NCBI GenBank assembly: GCA_006515795.1
Contig: VFMC01000227.1
Span: 1-10,398 of the forward strand
Length of the DNA: 10,398 nucleotides
Source of the DNA: Acidimicrobiaceae bacterium
GTDB taxonomy: Bacteria > Actinomycetota > Acidimicrobiia > Acidimicrobiales > Ilumatobacteraceae
Direction of reading: 5' to 3'
Shown here: one piece after another, positions 1 through 6,598 of the stretch
Numbering within the stretch: the first letter of the stretch is position 1
Layout: each line of letters opens with the position of its first letter
The notes under the pieces: generated by a model
Seen by the model: only the letters and a program-made list of their open reading frames with translations
What the model was told of the DNA's origin: nothing
Database searches by the model: none
Program-made: the position numbers and the translations under genes

Positions 1-1
1 A

Positions 2-1132
2 GCCACCGCCGCCCCGGTAGCAACCGAGGCACCGGCCGCAACAGAAGCACCGGCAGCAACCGAGGCACCCGCGGCGACAGAGGCGCCGGCAGCAACCGAG
101 GCCCCGACCGATGACCCGATCGCCGCGCTGTACCAGGAGTGCCTCGACAACGGCGCCAAGGTGAACCTGATCGCCCTGCCCGACGAGTGGGCCAACTACA
201 AGGGCATCCTCGCCGCCTTCGGCGAGAAGTACCCCGGCGTCGAGTACCCGGTCGCCAGCCCCGATGCCTCCTCGAAAGAAGAGATGGAAGCCGTGCAGAC
301 CCTGGCCGGCCAGGACGACATGCCCGACAACGTCGACGTCAGCCCGGCAATCGCCCAGGAGATGGTCGATGCCGGCCTGTTCGAGTCGTACGTGCTGTCG
401 ACCGATGGGGAGATCCCGGACGGCCTGAAGGACGCCGGCAACTTCTACACCGCCGCCTACTACGGCATCATCGCGATCGCGACGAACACCACGATCGTGT
501 CGAACGCACCGAAGACCTTCGCCGACCTGACCAAGCCCGAGTACAACGGCCTGGTCGCACTGAACGGCGATCCCCGTGAGTCCGGCTCGGCCTTCGCTTC
601 GGTGATGGCCGCGTCGATCGCCAACGGCGGTAGCGCCGACGACATCCTGCCCGGCATCGAGTACTTCGCCGGGTTGAAGGAGTCGGGCAACCTGGGTGGA
701 ACCGACGTCACCAAGGAGACGGTGCTGTCGGGTGAGACCCCGATCGCCATCGACTGGAGCTACAACATCCCCGGGTTGAAGGCCGACCTCGAGGCCGCCG
801 GCCTCACGGTCGAAGTCAACTTCCCGGGCGACGGCATCTACGGTGGCTTCTACGGCCAGGGTGTCATCAAGGATTCGCCGCACCAGGCCTGCTCGAAGCT
901 GTGGTTGGAGCACATCTTCTCCGACGAGGGCGCCCTCGGCTACCTCGAAGGCGGCGCTGTCCCGGCCCGCATCGAGGCGCTCACCGAAGCCGGTCTGGTG
1001 ACCGACGACATGAAGACCAACCTCCCGCCGGACGAGCTCCTCGGCCAGGTTGCGTTCCTCACCCCTGCCCAGATCGCGGCCGCCAAGACCGTGCTCGGTG
1101 AGCAGTGGGGACCGATGGTTGCCGACGCCTGA
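2..1132 (+). CDS. ABC transporter substrate-binding protein, 5'-truncated by window edge
   Basis: This is the extracytoplasmic solute receptor of the importer encoded by the next three genes. The frame is open from base 2 to TGA at 1130–1132 (376 residues seen); the start, signal peptide and presumed lipobox Cys lie upstream of the window. The visible N-terminus is a low-complexity Ala-Thr-Glu-Pro linker (bases 2–109), typical of lipoprotein receptors that need a tether. The globular part begins near LIALPDEWANYKGI and resembles type-2 periplasmic binding proteins of the iron/thiamine/polyamine group: an early EWANYKG segment, the hinge-like PAIAQEM, GETPIAIDWSYN in the middle and FSDEGALGYL near the C-terminus. 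Two Cys (codons at 140 and 890) could form a disulfide. The substrate cannot be told from sequence; polyamine, ferric iron, thiamine or phosphonate are all possible. Family assignment is firm, substrate unknown. Confidence 0.88.
   Translation, partial: ATAAPVATEAPAATEAPAATEAPAATEAPAATEAPTDDPIAALYQECLDNGAKVNLIALPDEWANYKGILAAFGEKYPGVEYPVASPDASSKEEMEAVQTLAGQDDMPDNVDVSPAIAQEMVDAGLFESYVLSTDGEIPDGLKDAGNFYTAAYYGIIAIATNTTIVSNAPKTFADLTKPEYNGLVALNGDPRESGSAFASVMAASIANGGSADDILPGIEYFAGLKESGNLGGTDVTKETVLSGETPIAIDWSYNIPGLKADLEAAGLTVEVNFPGDGIYGGFYGQGVIKDSPHQACSKLWLEHIFSDEGALGYLEGGAVPARIEALTEAGLVTDDMKTNLPPDELLGQVAFLTPAQIAAAKTVLGEQWGPMVADA
20..109 (+). repeat. 18-bp tandem repeat encoding Ala-Thr-Glu-Ala-Pro-Ala linker
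   Basis: Five in-frame 18-bp units start at 20, 38, 56, 74 and 92, each encoding ATEAPA; the last ends in Thr instead of Ala. Synonymous codons differ between units (gaa/gag, acc/aca, ccg/ccc), so the peptide rather than the DNA seems to be conserved. It forms a flexible spacer between the lipid-anchored N-terminus (off window) and the binding domain. The repeat may extend left of the window. Confidence 0.85.
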
Positions 1133-1141
1133 CCAGCCCGG

Positions 1142-1976
1142 ATGACCGACACAACAACTGTCGTTGGGGGGCGCACCGCCGGTGCGCCCCCCAAGGCACG
1201 ACGCAACTGGGCGTGGCTGGGTCTGGTGCCATTCCTGGCGTTCATCCTGCTTTTCCTGCTCGTCCCCGCCGTCAGCGTGTTCCTCGAGGCGCTGAAGGGT
1301 GGCGATGGCCAGTTCTCCTTCTCGTCGATGAAGGAAGCCTTCACCGGCCAGAACCTCGAGGCGTTCAAGTTCTCCGTCAAGTTCTCGGCCGGGGCCGCCC
1401 TGATCGGGGTGCTCTTCGGAACCCTGCTGGCCTACGCGGCGGCGACCGCCACGCGCCCACGCTGGTTGCGCAACCTCGTTTCTGCGGTGGTCGCTGTCGG
1501 GCATATCCAAGATCCTCGAGTACTTCGGGTGGGACCTGTACTCGGGCGACTTCGGCCTCGGTGAGGTGCCTGGGCTGATCACCGTGTACTCGTACTTCAA
1601 CATCCCCCTGATGGTGCTGATCACGCTGCCGGCCATCGACGGCCTCAAGCAGTCGTGGCGCGAGGCGTGCGCCAACCTCGGTGGCACGTCGTTCACGTAC
1701 TGGCGCCGCGTCGGCCTCCCGGTGCTCACCCCGTCTCTGCTCGGCGGGTTCCTGTTGCTGTTCGCCAACTCCTTCAGTGCCTACGCGACCGCCCGGATCC
1801 TCACCGACAACTCCAAGATCGTTCCCCTACGAATCGGTTTCTTCCTCGGCGGCGATGTGAGCGTCGGCGAGGACGCCGTCGGGTACTCGCTCGCGGCGTG
1901 GATGATCGTCATCATGGCGGTGTCGATGAGCCTTTACTGGATCGCCCGCAAGCGGGCGGAAAGGTGGCAGTCGTGA
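1142..1976 (+). CDS. ABC transporter permease 1, frame broken with a missing membrane helix
   Basis: Inner-membrane permease subunit of the importer (binding-protein-dependent transport family). The first segment starts at ATG 1142, 9 nt after the binding-protein stop, and reads in that frame to about 1498. It contains TM1 (WAWLGLVPFLAFILLFLL) and TM2 (around SAGAALIGVLFGTLLAY). From about 1500 the homologous sequence continues one frame on: GISKILEYFGWDLYSG, then VPGLITVYSYFN, a TM with IPLMVLITLPAIDGL, the EAA coupling loop (bases 1662–1721, REACANLGG to GLP), and two more TMs to TGA 1974–1976. Five helices are visible where six are expected. The helix normally between AVVAV and the GISK segment (a Gly-Pro-Leu-Ala-Phe-type segment in relatives) is absent, so I infer a loss of about 20–30 codons plus a frame change, not a single-base error. 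As written, translation stops early near 1564. The stop overlaps the next start. Confidence 0.85.
1164..1194 (+). promoter_or_regulatory. Perfect 14-bp-arm hairpin at start of permease 1 (candidate attenuator / mRNA stabiliser)
   Basis: TTGGGGGGCGCACC (1164–1177) and GGTGCGCCCCCCAA (1181–1194) are exact reverse complements around a 3-nt loop GCC. The structure begins 31 nt after the binding-protein stop and 22 nt after the permease ATG, so it lies inside the permease reading frame (encoding V-GGRTAGAPPK). There is no U-tract, so it is not a classical intrinsic terminator. A GC-rich hairpin directly after a binding-protein gene commonly protects that part of the mRNA from 3' exonucleases or lowers downstream expression, so the receptor is made in excess over permeases. 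That role is inference. Confidence 0.6.
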
Positions 1977-2762
1977 ACACGCTCGAGGTGTTCGATCCCG
2001 AGCTGGGAGGGCCGCCGACCGCGCCGACGGCGATGGCCCCGCGACCTGTCGGCAAGCCCCGCGTTCGGTTCGGCAGACTGGTACCCAACCTGGTGCTGAT
2101 CTTCAGCGCCCTGTTCTTCATCGCCCCGCTGCTCACGCTGGCTCGATTCGCGCTGCAGAACGTGCCCACCGTGCTGCTCGGCTGGTCGACACATGCGCCT
2201 GCCCAAGGCGCGAGCACTGATCGAGTTCGTCACCGTGTTGCCATACATGATTCCGGCGATCGCATTGGTGGCCGGCATCTTCGTCATCAAGCCACACGCC
2301 CGCTGGTTCCTCAACTCCGACTTCTCGCTGATCCCGTTCTACGTGGTGCTCTCGCTGCCGTTCACGTATCGATCGATCGACGCTGGTCTCCGCGCCATCG
2401 ACTTGCGCACCCTGGTCGATGCGTCGCGCAGCTTGGGTGCGGGCTGGCTCTACACCCTGCGGACGGTGATCGTGCCGAACCTGCGCACGTCGATCATCTC
2501 GGCATCGTTCCTCACCGCGGCCGTCGTGGTTGGCGAGTTCACCATCGCCGACACGCTGCTGAAGGAGACCCTGCCCCGGTTCCAGGCCACGTTCACGGCC
2601 CGTGAGCCGCAGGCCGGCTACTTGTTGAACCTGCTCGCCCTGTTGACCACAACGCTCCTGTTCATCCTGTTGAGCGTTCTCACCCGCAAACGCGACTCGT
2701 CGCGCCGTTCCTTCGCTGCCGCACTGCTGGCCGCCGAAAAGCACCAGGAGACCGCGTCATGA
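1973..2762 (+). CDS. ABC transporter permease 2, frame broken with a missing membrane helix
   Basis: Second permease subunit. It starts at GTG 1973, overlapping the permease 1 stop (GTGA); a GTG at 1964 in the same frame is an alternative. The first segment runs from VNTLEVFDPELGG through a Pro/Ala-rich cytoplasmic leader and TM1 (LVLIFSALFFIAPLLTLA) to about LLGWST near base 2190. The homologous sequence resumes one frame on from about 2190 with HMRLPKARALIEFVTVLPYM, followed by TMs around IPAIALVAGI and FYVVLSLPF, the EAA-like loop (DASRSLGAGWLYTLRTVIVP), a TM with SFLTAAVVVGEF and a final TM, to TGA 2760–2762. A whole periplasmic segment plus one helix (by comparison with the family, about 45–60 residues between LLGWST and the LRLPKAR segment) is missing. 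790 nt is not a multiple of three. It overlaps the ATPase start by ATGA, indicating translational coupling. Confidence 0.85.
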
Positions 2763-3814
2763 CAACGCTCGACTTCATTTCCGTTCGCAAGACGTTCGGC
2801 AGCAACGTCGCGCTGGAGGGGTTCGACCTCGATGTTCGCGAGGGCGAGCTGATCTCGTTGCTGGGACCATCGGGGTGCGGCAAGACCACAGCCCTGCGCA
2901 TCGCCGCCGGTTTCGAGTTCGCCGACTCCGGCGCCGTGCTGGTCGCTGGCTCCGACATCACCCGCACCCCCGCGCACAAGCGCAACATGGGCATGGTGTT
3001 CCAGAGCTACAGCCTGTTTCCCAACCTCACAGTGGCCAACAACGTCGAGTTCGGCCTGCGCACACGGGACGTGGAGAAGGGGGCGCGCCATCGCCGGGTG
3101 GCCGAGATGCTCGACCTGGTGCAGCTCACCCCGTTCGCCGACCGCTACCCGCACCAGTTGTCCGGCGGCCAGCAGCAGCGCGTCGCGCTGGCCCGAGCCC
3201 TAGCCGTGCAGCCGCAGGTGCTGCTGCTCGACGAGCCGCTGAGCGCGCTCGACGCAAAGGTTCGCACCGCGCTGCGTGACGAGATCCGCCGCATCCAGAC
3301 CGAGGTGGGCATCACAACCTTGTTCGTAACCCACGACCAGGAAGAGGCGCTGGCCATCAGCGATCGCATCTGCGTGATGTCGAGCGGGCGGCTCGAGCAA
3401 CTCGGCACACCCACCGAGGTCTACCGCCAGCCGACCACCGCCTTCGTCGCCCGTTTCGTCGGTCTGATGAACGAGCTGCCCGCCGACGTAGGCGCCGCCG
3501 GCGAGGTGAGCGTGCTCGGCCATCGCATCGATGTGCCCTCCGCGAGGGCACTAGCTCATGGCACCTCGGCACATGTTCTCGTCCGGCCGGAGGACATGGT
3601 GCTCAACGGCGACGGTCTCGCCGGATCAGTCACATCGGTCACGTTCCAAGGCGCCGGAACCCTTGTCGGAGTTCGACTCGATGTTCTCGACCGACTGGTG
3701 AGCATCGACATGGCCCGTGGCGAGGCCGACGGGGTTTCGGTCGGCGACCGGGTGACGGTTGGGATCGACGGCTCGAAGGCAGTCATCGAGCCGGTCGAGC
3801 GGCCGGCTGCTTGA
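2759..3814 (+). CDS. ABC transporter ATP-binding protein, PotA-like with TOBE-like domain
   Basis: Cytoplasmic ATPase that drives the importer. It is intact at 351 aa, the usual length for this group. All nucleotide-binding motifs are present: Walker A GPSGCGKT (residues 36–43), Q-loop Q82 in VFQSYSLFPN, signature LSGGQQQ (134–140), Walker B VLLLDE (154–159), D-loop SALD (162–165) and H-loop H192 in FVTHDQEEAL. The C-terminal part from about residue 230 to the end has the TOBE-type pattern (HVLVRPEDM, then SVTFQGAGTLVGVRLD), as in polyamine, iron and maltose importers. ATG 2759 overlaps the permease 2 stop by four bases. It belongs to the PotA/FbpC/AfuC-like group; the exact substrate class is not resolved. 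The gene ends inside the first unit of an 11-bp tandem repeat. Confidence 0.95.
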   Translation: MTTLDFISVRKTFGSNVALEGFDLDVREGELISLLGPSGCGKTTALRIAAGFEFADSGAVLVAGSDITRTPAHKRNMGMVFQSYSLFPNLTVANNVEFGLRTRDVEKGARHRRVAEMLDLVQLTPFADRYPHQLSGGQQQRVALARALAVQPQVLLLDEPLSALDAKVRTALRDEIRRIQTEVGITTLFVTHDQEEALAISDRICVMSSGRLEQLGTPTEVYRQPTTAFVARFVGLMNELPADVGAAGEVSVLGHRIDVPSARALAHGTSAHVLVRPEDMVLNGDGLAGSVTSVTFQGAGTLVGVRLDVLDRLVSIDMARGEADGVSVGDRVTVGIDGSKAVIEPVERPAA

Positions 3815-3864
3815 GGGTCGCTTGAGGGTCGCTTGAGGGTCGCTTGACGCTTGCTTGATCAAGC
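3809..3864 (+). repeat. 11-bp tandem repeat plus 12-bp palindrome at the end of the ABC operon
   Basis: Three exact copies of GCTTGAGGGTC occupy 3809–3819, 3820–3830 and 3831–3841. A decayed fourth copy (GCTTGA, 3842–3847) and a further GCTTG (3849–3853) lead into the perfect palindrome GCTTGATCAAGC (3853–3864). The ATPase stop codon is the TGA of the first unit, so copy number does not change the protein. It may be a slippage product, a binding site cluster or part of a transcription end; no T-run follows. Confidence 0.85.
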
Positions 3865-3904
3865 CGCTGGCGGGTTCCGGCGACTGGGCGGCAAGTGCCG
3901 CGGC
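3865..3904 (+). other. Intergenic stretch upstream of topA promoter with weak hairpin
   Basis: This is the remaining part of the 128-bp gap between the ATPase and topA. It holds a short inverted repeat GCGGC-AAGT-GCCGC at 3888–3901 without a T-tract, too weak to call a terminator. An in-frame GTG at 3895 could extend TopA by 16 residues, but it lies upstream of the predicted promoter and the extension shows no TopA similarity. Confidence 0.4.
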
Positions 3905-3934
3905 TTGACAACACCGACTGCGATGCCGTAGCGA
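3905..3934 (+). promoter_or_regulatory. Predicted topA promoter (TTGACA–18 nt–TAGCGA), leaderless geometry
   Basis: A consensus -35 TTGACA lies at 3905–3910, followed by an 18-nt spacer and TAGCGA at 3929–3934, which keeps the TA of the -10 but lacks the final T. Only 8 nt separate it from ATG 3943, so transcription would start at or next to the start codon. Leaderless mRNAs are common in actinobacteria. No Shine-Dalgarno sequence precedes the ATG, which fits. The site also decides the start codon in favour of 3943 over GTG 3895. Confidence 0.5.
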
Positions 3935-3942
3935 TACACGCA

Positions 3943-6571
3943 ATGTCCAGACCCCTCGTCATCGTCGAGTCGCCCGCCAAGGCGAAGACCATCTCCAAGT
4001 TCCTGGGGAACGCGTTCGACGTGCGCGCCTCCGTCGGCCACGTCGCCGACCTGCCGAGCAAAGGCCTGTCGATCGATGTCGACAACGGGTTCAAGCCCAC
4101 CTACGAGCTGACAGAACGCGGCAAGACCGTCGTGAAGGACCTGCGCGCGGCCCTCAAGGACGCCACCGAGCTGTACCTCGCAACCGACGAAGACCGCGAG
4201 GGCGAGGCCATCAGCTGGCACCTGCTCGAGTACTTGAAGCCGCGCATCCCGGTGAAGCGGATGGTGTTCCACGAGATCACCAAGAGCGCCATCGACCAGG
4301 CGGTCAACAACCCGCGCGGCATCGACTACGGCCTCGTCGACGCGGCCGAGACCCGCCGGCTGCTCGATCGCCTCTACGGCTACGAGGTCTCGCCCGTGCT
4401 GTGGCGCCGCGTCAACCGCGGACTGTCGGCCGGCCGCGTGCAAAGCCCGTCGGTGCGCCTCATCGTCGAGCGCGAGCGCGAACGCATCGCCTTCGTCACC
4501 GCCGGCTACTGGAACATCGATCTGCTCACCGCCACGGTCCCATCGTTCACCGCCACGCTCGTGGCGCTCGACGGTGCGAAGGTCGCCACCGGCAAGGACT
4601 TCGGCGCCGACGGTCAGCCGAAGAAGAACGTGGTCGTCGTCGACGAGGCCCGCGCCCGGTCGCTGGCCGATGCCCTCGCCGCCGCAGAGTTCACGGTTCG
4701 CTCGGTCGAAGAAAAGCCGTACCGCAGCACGCCCAAGGCGCCGTTCATGACCTCCACGCTGCAGCAGGAGGGCGGGCGCAAGCTCCGGCTCAGCGCGGCG
4801 CAGGTGATGCGTGTGGCCCAGGGGCTGTACGAGCGCGGCTACATCACCTACATGCGAACCGACAACGTGGTGCTCAGCAACGAGGCCCTCGCGGCCGTGC
4901 GGGCGGAGGTCGGCAAGACGTACGGCGCGCAGTTCCTCTCGAAGGGACCGCGGCAGTACTCGAGCAAGATCAAGAACGCACAGGAGGCCCACGAGGCGAT
5001 CCGACCCACCACGCCGCTGCGTTCGCCCGATGCACTCGCCGGCGAGCTGAACGGCCAGGAACTGTCGCTCTACCGGATGATCTGGCAACGCACGCTCGCG
5101 TCGCAGATGGCCGACGCCGCCGGAACCACCGTGAGCGTACGCATCGGGGCCATCGCTTCCCTCCCCGGCACAGGCCCCGGCACAGGCGCCGGCTCGACGT
5201 CCGACGCCGAGTTCGCCGCCAGCGGCACCACCATCACCTTCCCCGGCTACCGCCAGGTGTACGTCGAGTCGGTCGACGAGAGCGACGGCGCCGACGACGA
5301 GCGCGAGGCGCTGCTGCCTCCGCTCACAGTGGGTTCGCCGATCGCAGTTCAGTCGCTCACCCCCAACGGCCACGCCACGTCGCCACCGGCCCGCTACACC
5401 GAGGCATCGCTGGTGAAGCGGCTCGAAGAGCTCGGCATCGGTCGCCCCTCGACCTGGGCGTCGATCATCCAGACCGTGCAAGACCGTGGCTACGTGTGGA
5501 AGAAGGGGCAGGCCCTCGTGCCCACCTGGACCGCGTTCGCTGTCGTCGGCCTGATGGAGAAGCACTTCGGCAACCTCGTCGACTACGAGTTCACGGCGCG
5601 CATCGAGGAAGATCTCGACTCGATCGCCCGCAACGAGCGCCAGAAGCAGGATTGGCTCCAGCACTTCTACTTCGGCAACGGCGACGACCAGCTGCCCGGG
5701 CTGAAACGGCTGGTAGCCGAGAACCTCGACGAGATCGACGCCGCCGAGATCAACACGTTCCCCATCGGCTGCGACCCCGACGGCAACGAGATCGTGGTGA
5801 AGCCCGGCAAGTACGGGCCGTACGTGAAGCGCGGCGACGACACGGCCAGCGTGCCCGACGACCTCACCCCCGACGAGCTCACCATCGAGGTCGCGCTGAA
5901 GTTGCTGGCAGCACCGAAGAGCGACGAGCCGATCGGCGAGCTCGACGGCTATCCGGTGTTCGCCAAGAACGGACGCCACGGGCCGTACGTGCAGTGGGGC
6001 ACCGCCGAAGCGGATCACCGTCGACGACGCCGAAGCGCTGCTGCAGCTGCCGCGCACGCTCGGTGTCGATCCTGCCGACGGCGTGGCCATCATCGCCAAC
6101 AACGGGCGCTACGGGCCGTACGTGCAGAAGGACAAGGACTACCGCAACATCGACAACGAGGACCAGCTCCTGAAGATCACGATCGAACAGGCGCTGCAGA
6201 TCTTCTCGCAGCCGAAGGTGTTCCGCCGCGGCGGTGGCGCGAACCTCGCCGCGAAGGGCCCGCTGCGCGAGTTCGGCACCGATCCCGTGAGCAGCCGACC
6301 CGTCTTGGCCAAGGACGGCAAGTTCGGCGTGTACGTCACCGATGGCGAGACGAACGCATCGCTGAGCAAGGGCGACCGCCTCGACGCGATGCTGCCGGAA
6401 CGGGCCTTCGAGCTGCTGGCCATCCGCCGTGAGGCGATCATCGAAAAGGGTGGCCCGGCGGCCAGGAAGGCGAAAGCCACGAAGAAGGCCGCCACCAAGA
6501 TGGCCGCCCCGAAGAAGGCAGCCACCAAGAAGGCCGCGCCGCGGAAGGCAGCCGCGAAGCGGTCCTCCTGA
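3943..6571 (+). CDS. topA: DNA topoisomerase I (type IA), with frame break in the C-terminal repeat region
   Basis: Relaxes negatively supercoiled DNA behind polymerases through a transient 5'-phosphotyrosine link. The start at ATG 3943 gives the standard N-terminus MSRPLVIVESPAKAKTI. Toprim residues are E9 and the D82-x-D84-x-E86 triad in ATDEDREGE; the catalytic Tyr is Y303 in YITYMRTD. A variable loop carries an in-frame 12-bp duplication at 5163–5186. From about residue 600 come the C-terminal repeat modules: KYGPYVKRG, RHGPYVQWG, RYGPYVQKD and KFGVYVTDG. The frame is intact to about base 6009 (residue 689, GTAE); from 6008 the correct sequence continues one frame on (KRITVDDAEALL) to TGA 6569–6571. 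The linker normally found here in actinobacterial TopA, containing a conserved KPKMASLF-like motif, is absent, so about 20–25 codons seem lost. The tail is Lys/Ala-rich. If the break is real, the product keeps the catalytic core but ends in an unrelated Arg-rich tail stopping at 6432. Confidence 0.93.
5163..5186 (+). repeat. 12-bp tandem duplication inside topA
   Basis: CCCCGGCACAGG occurs twice head to tail (5163–5174, 5175–5186), encoding PGTG-PGTG in frame. It lies in a low-conservation Gly/Thr/Ser/Ala loop before the conserved AASGTTITFPGYRQVY segment, so it is likely a neutral in-frame duplication. Confidence 0.8.
6482..6541 (+). repeat. 30-bp tandem repeat encoding the Lys/Ala-rich TopA tail
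   Basis: Two 30-bp units (6482–6511, 6512–6541) differ at three positions and encode KKAATKMAAP and KKAATKKAAP; a degenerate third unit (RKAAAKRSS) ends the protein. Basic Lys/Ala tails of this kind are a known feature of actinobacterial topoisomerase I, where they help hold DNA and support processivity. Confidence 0.85.
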
Positions 6572-6574
6572 CAC

Positions 6575-6596
6575 CGGCACGTGTCGGGTTGTGCCG
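6575..6596. terminator. Possible bidirectional terminator hairpin between topA and the EamA gene
   Basis: CGGCAC (6575–6580) and GTGCCG (6591–6596) pair around a 10-nt loop in the 27-bp gap between two convergent genes. There is no T-tract on either side, so this is only a weak candidate. Its position where two transcripts meet is the main argument. Confidence 0.3.
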
Positions 6597-6598
6597 CG

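Noticed and set aside
20..109. CRISPR-like or mobile repeat array at the left edge
   Set aside because: Units are 18 bp, contiguous, in frame and vary at synonymous positions; they encode a protein linker.
1164..1194. Classical Rho-independent terminator
   Set aside because: The hairpin is strong but has no T-run after it and lies inside a coding frame, so it is described as an attenuator or stabiliser candidate only.
1485..1515. Programmed ribosomal frameshifting as explanation of the permease and topA breaks
   Set aside because: No slippery heptamer or downstream structure is seen at the junctions, and conserved protein segments are missing, which frameshifting would not explain.
3895..3942. 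Extended TopA start at GTG 3895
   Set aside because: The extra 16 residues do not resemble TopA N-termini, and the predicted promoter lies downstream of this GTG.
5161..5175. LPGTG, resembling a sortase LPXTG signal
   Set aside because: It is internal in a cytoplasmic topoisomerase with no following membrane helix and arises from a 12-bp duplication.
3859..6102. A 747-codon open frame on the minus strand antisense to topA
   Set aside because: It mirrors the third-position GC bias of topA, is rich in Arg, His, Val and Leu with no recognisable domain, and continues across the topA frame break. Typical antisense shadow in GC-rich DNA.
4401..6173. A 590-codon plus-strand frame inside topA
   Set aside because: Arg/Ala/His-rich, out-of-frame reading of topA; no domain.
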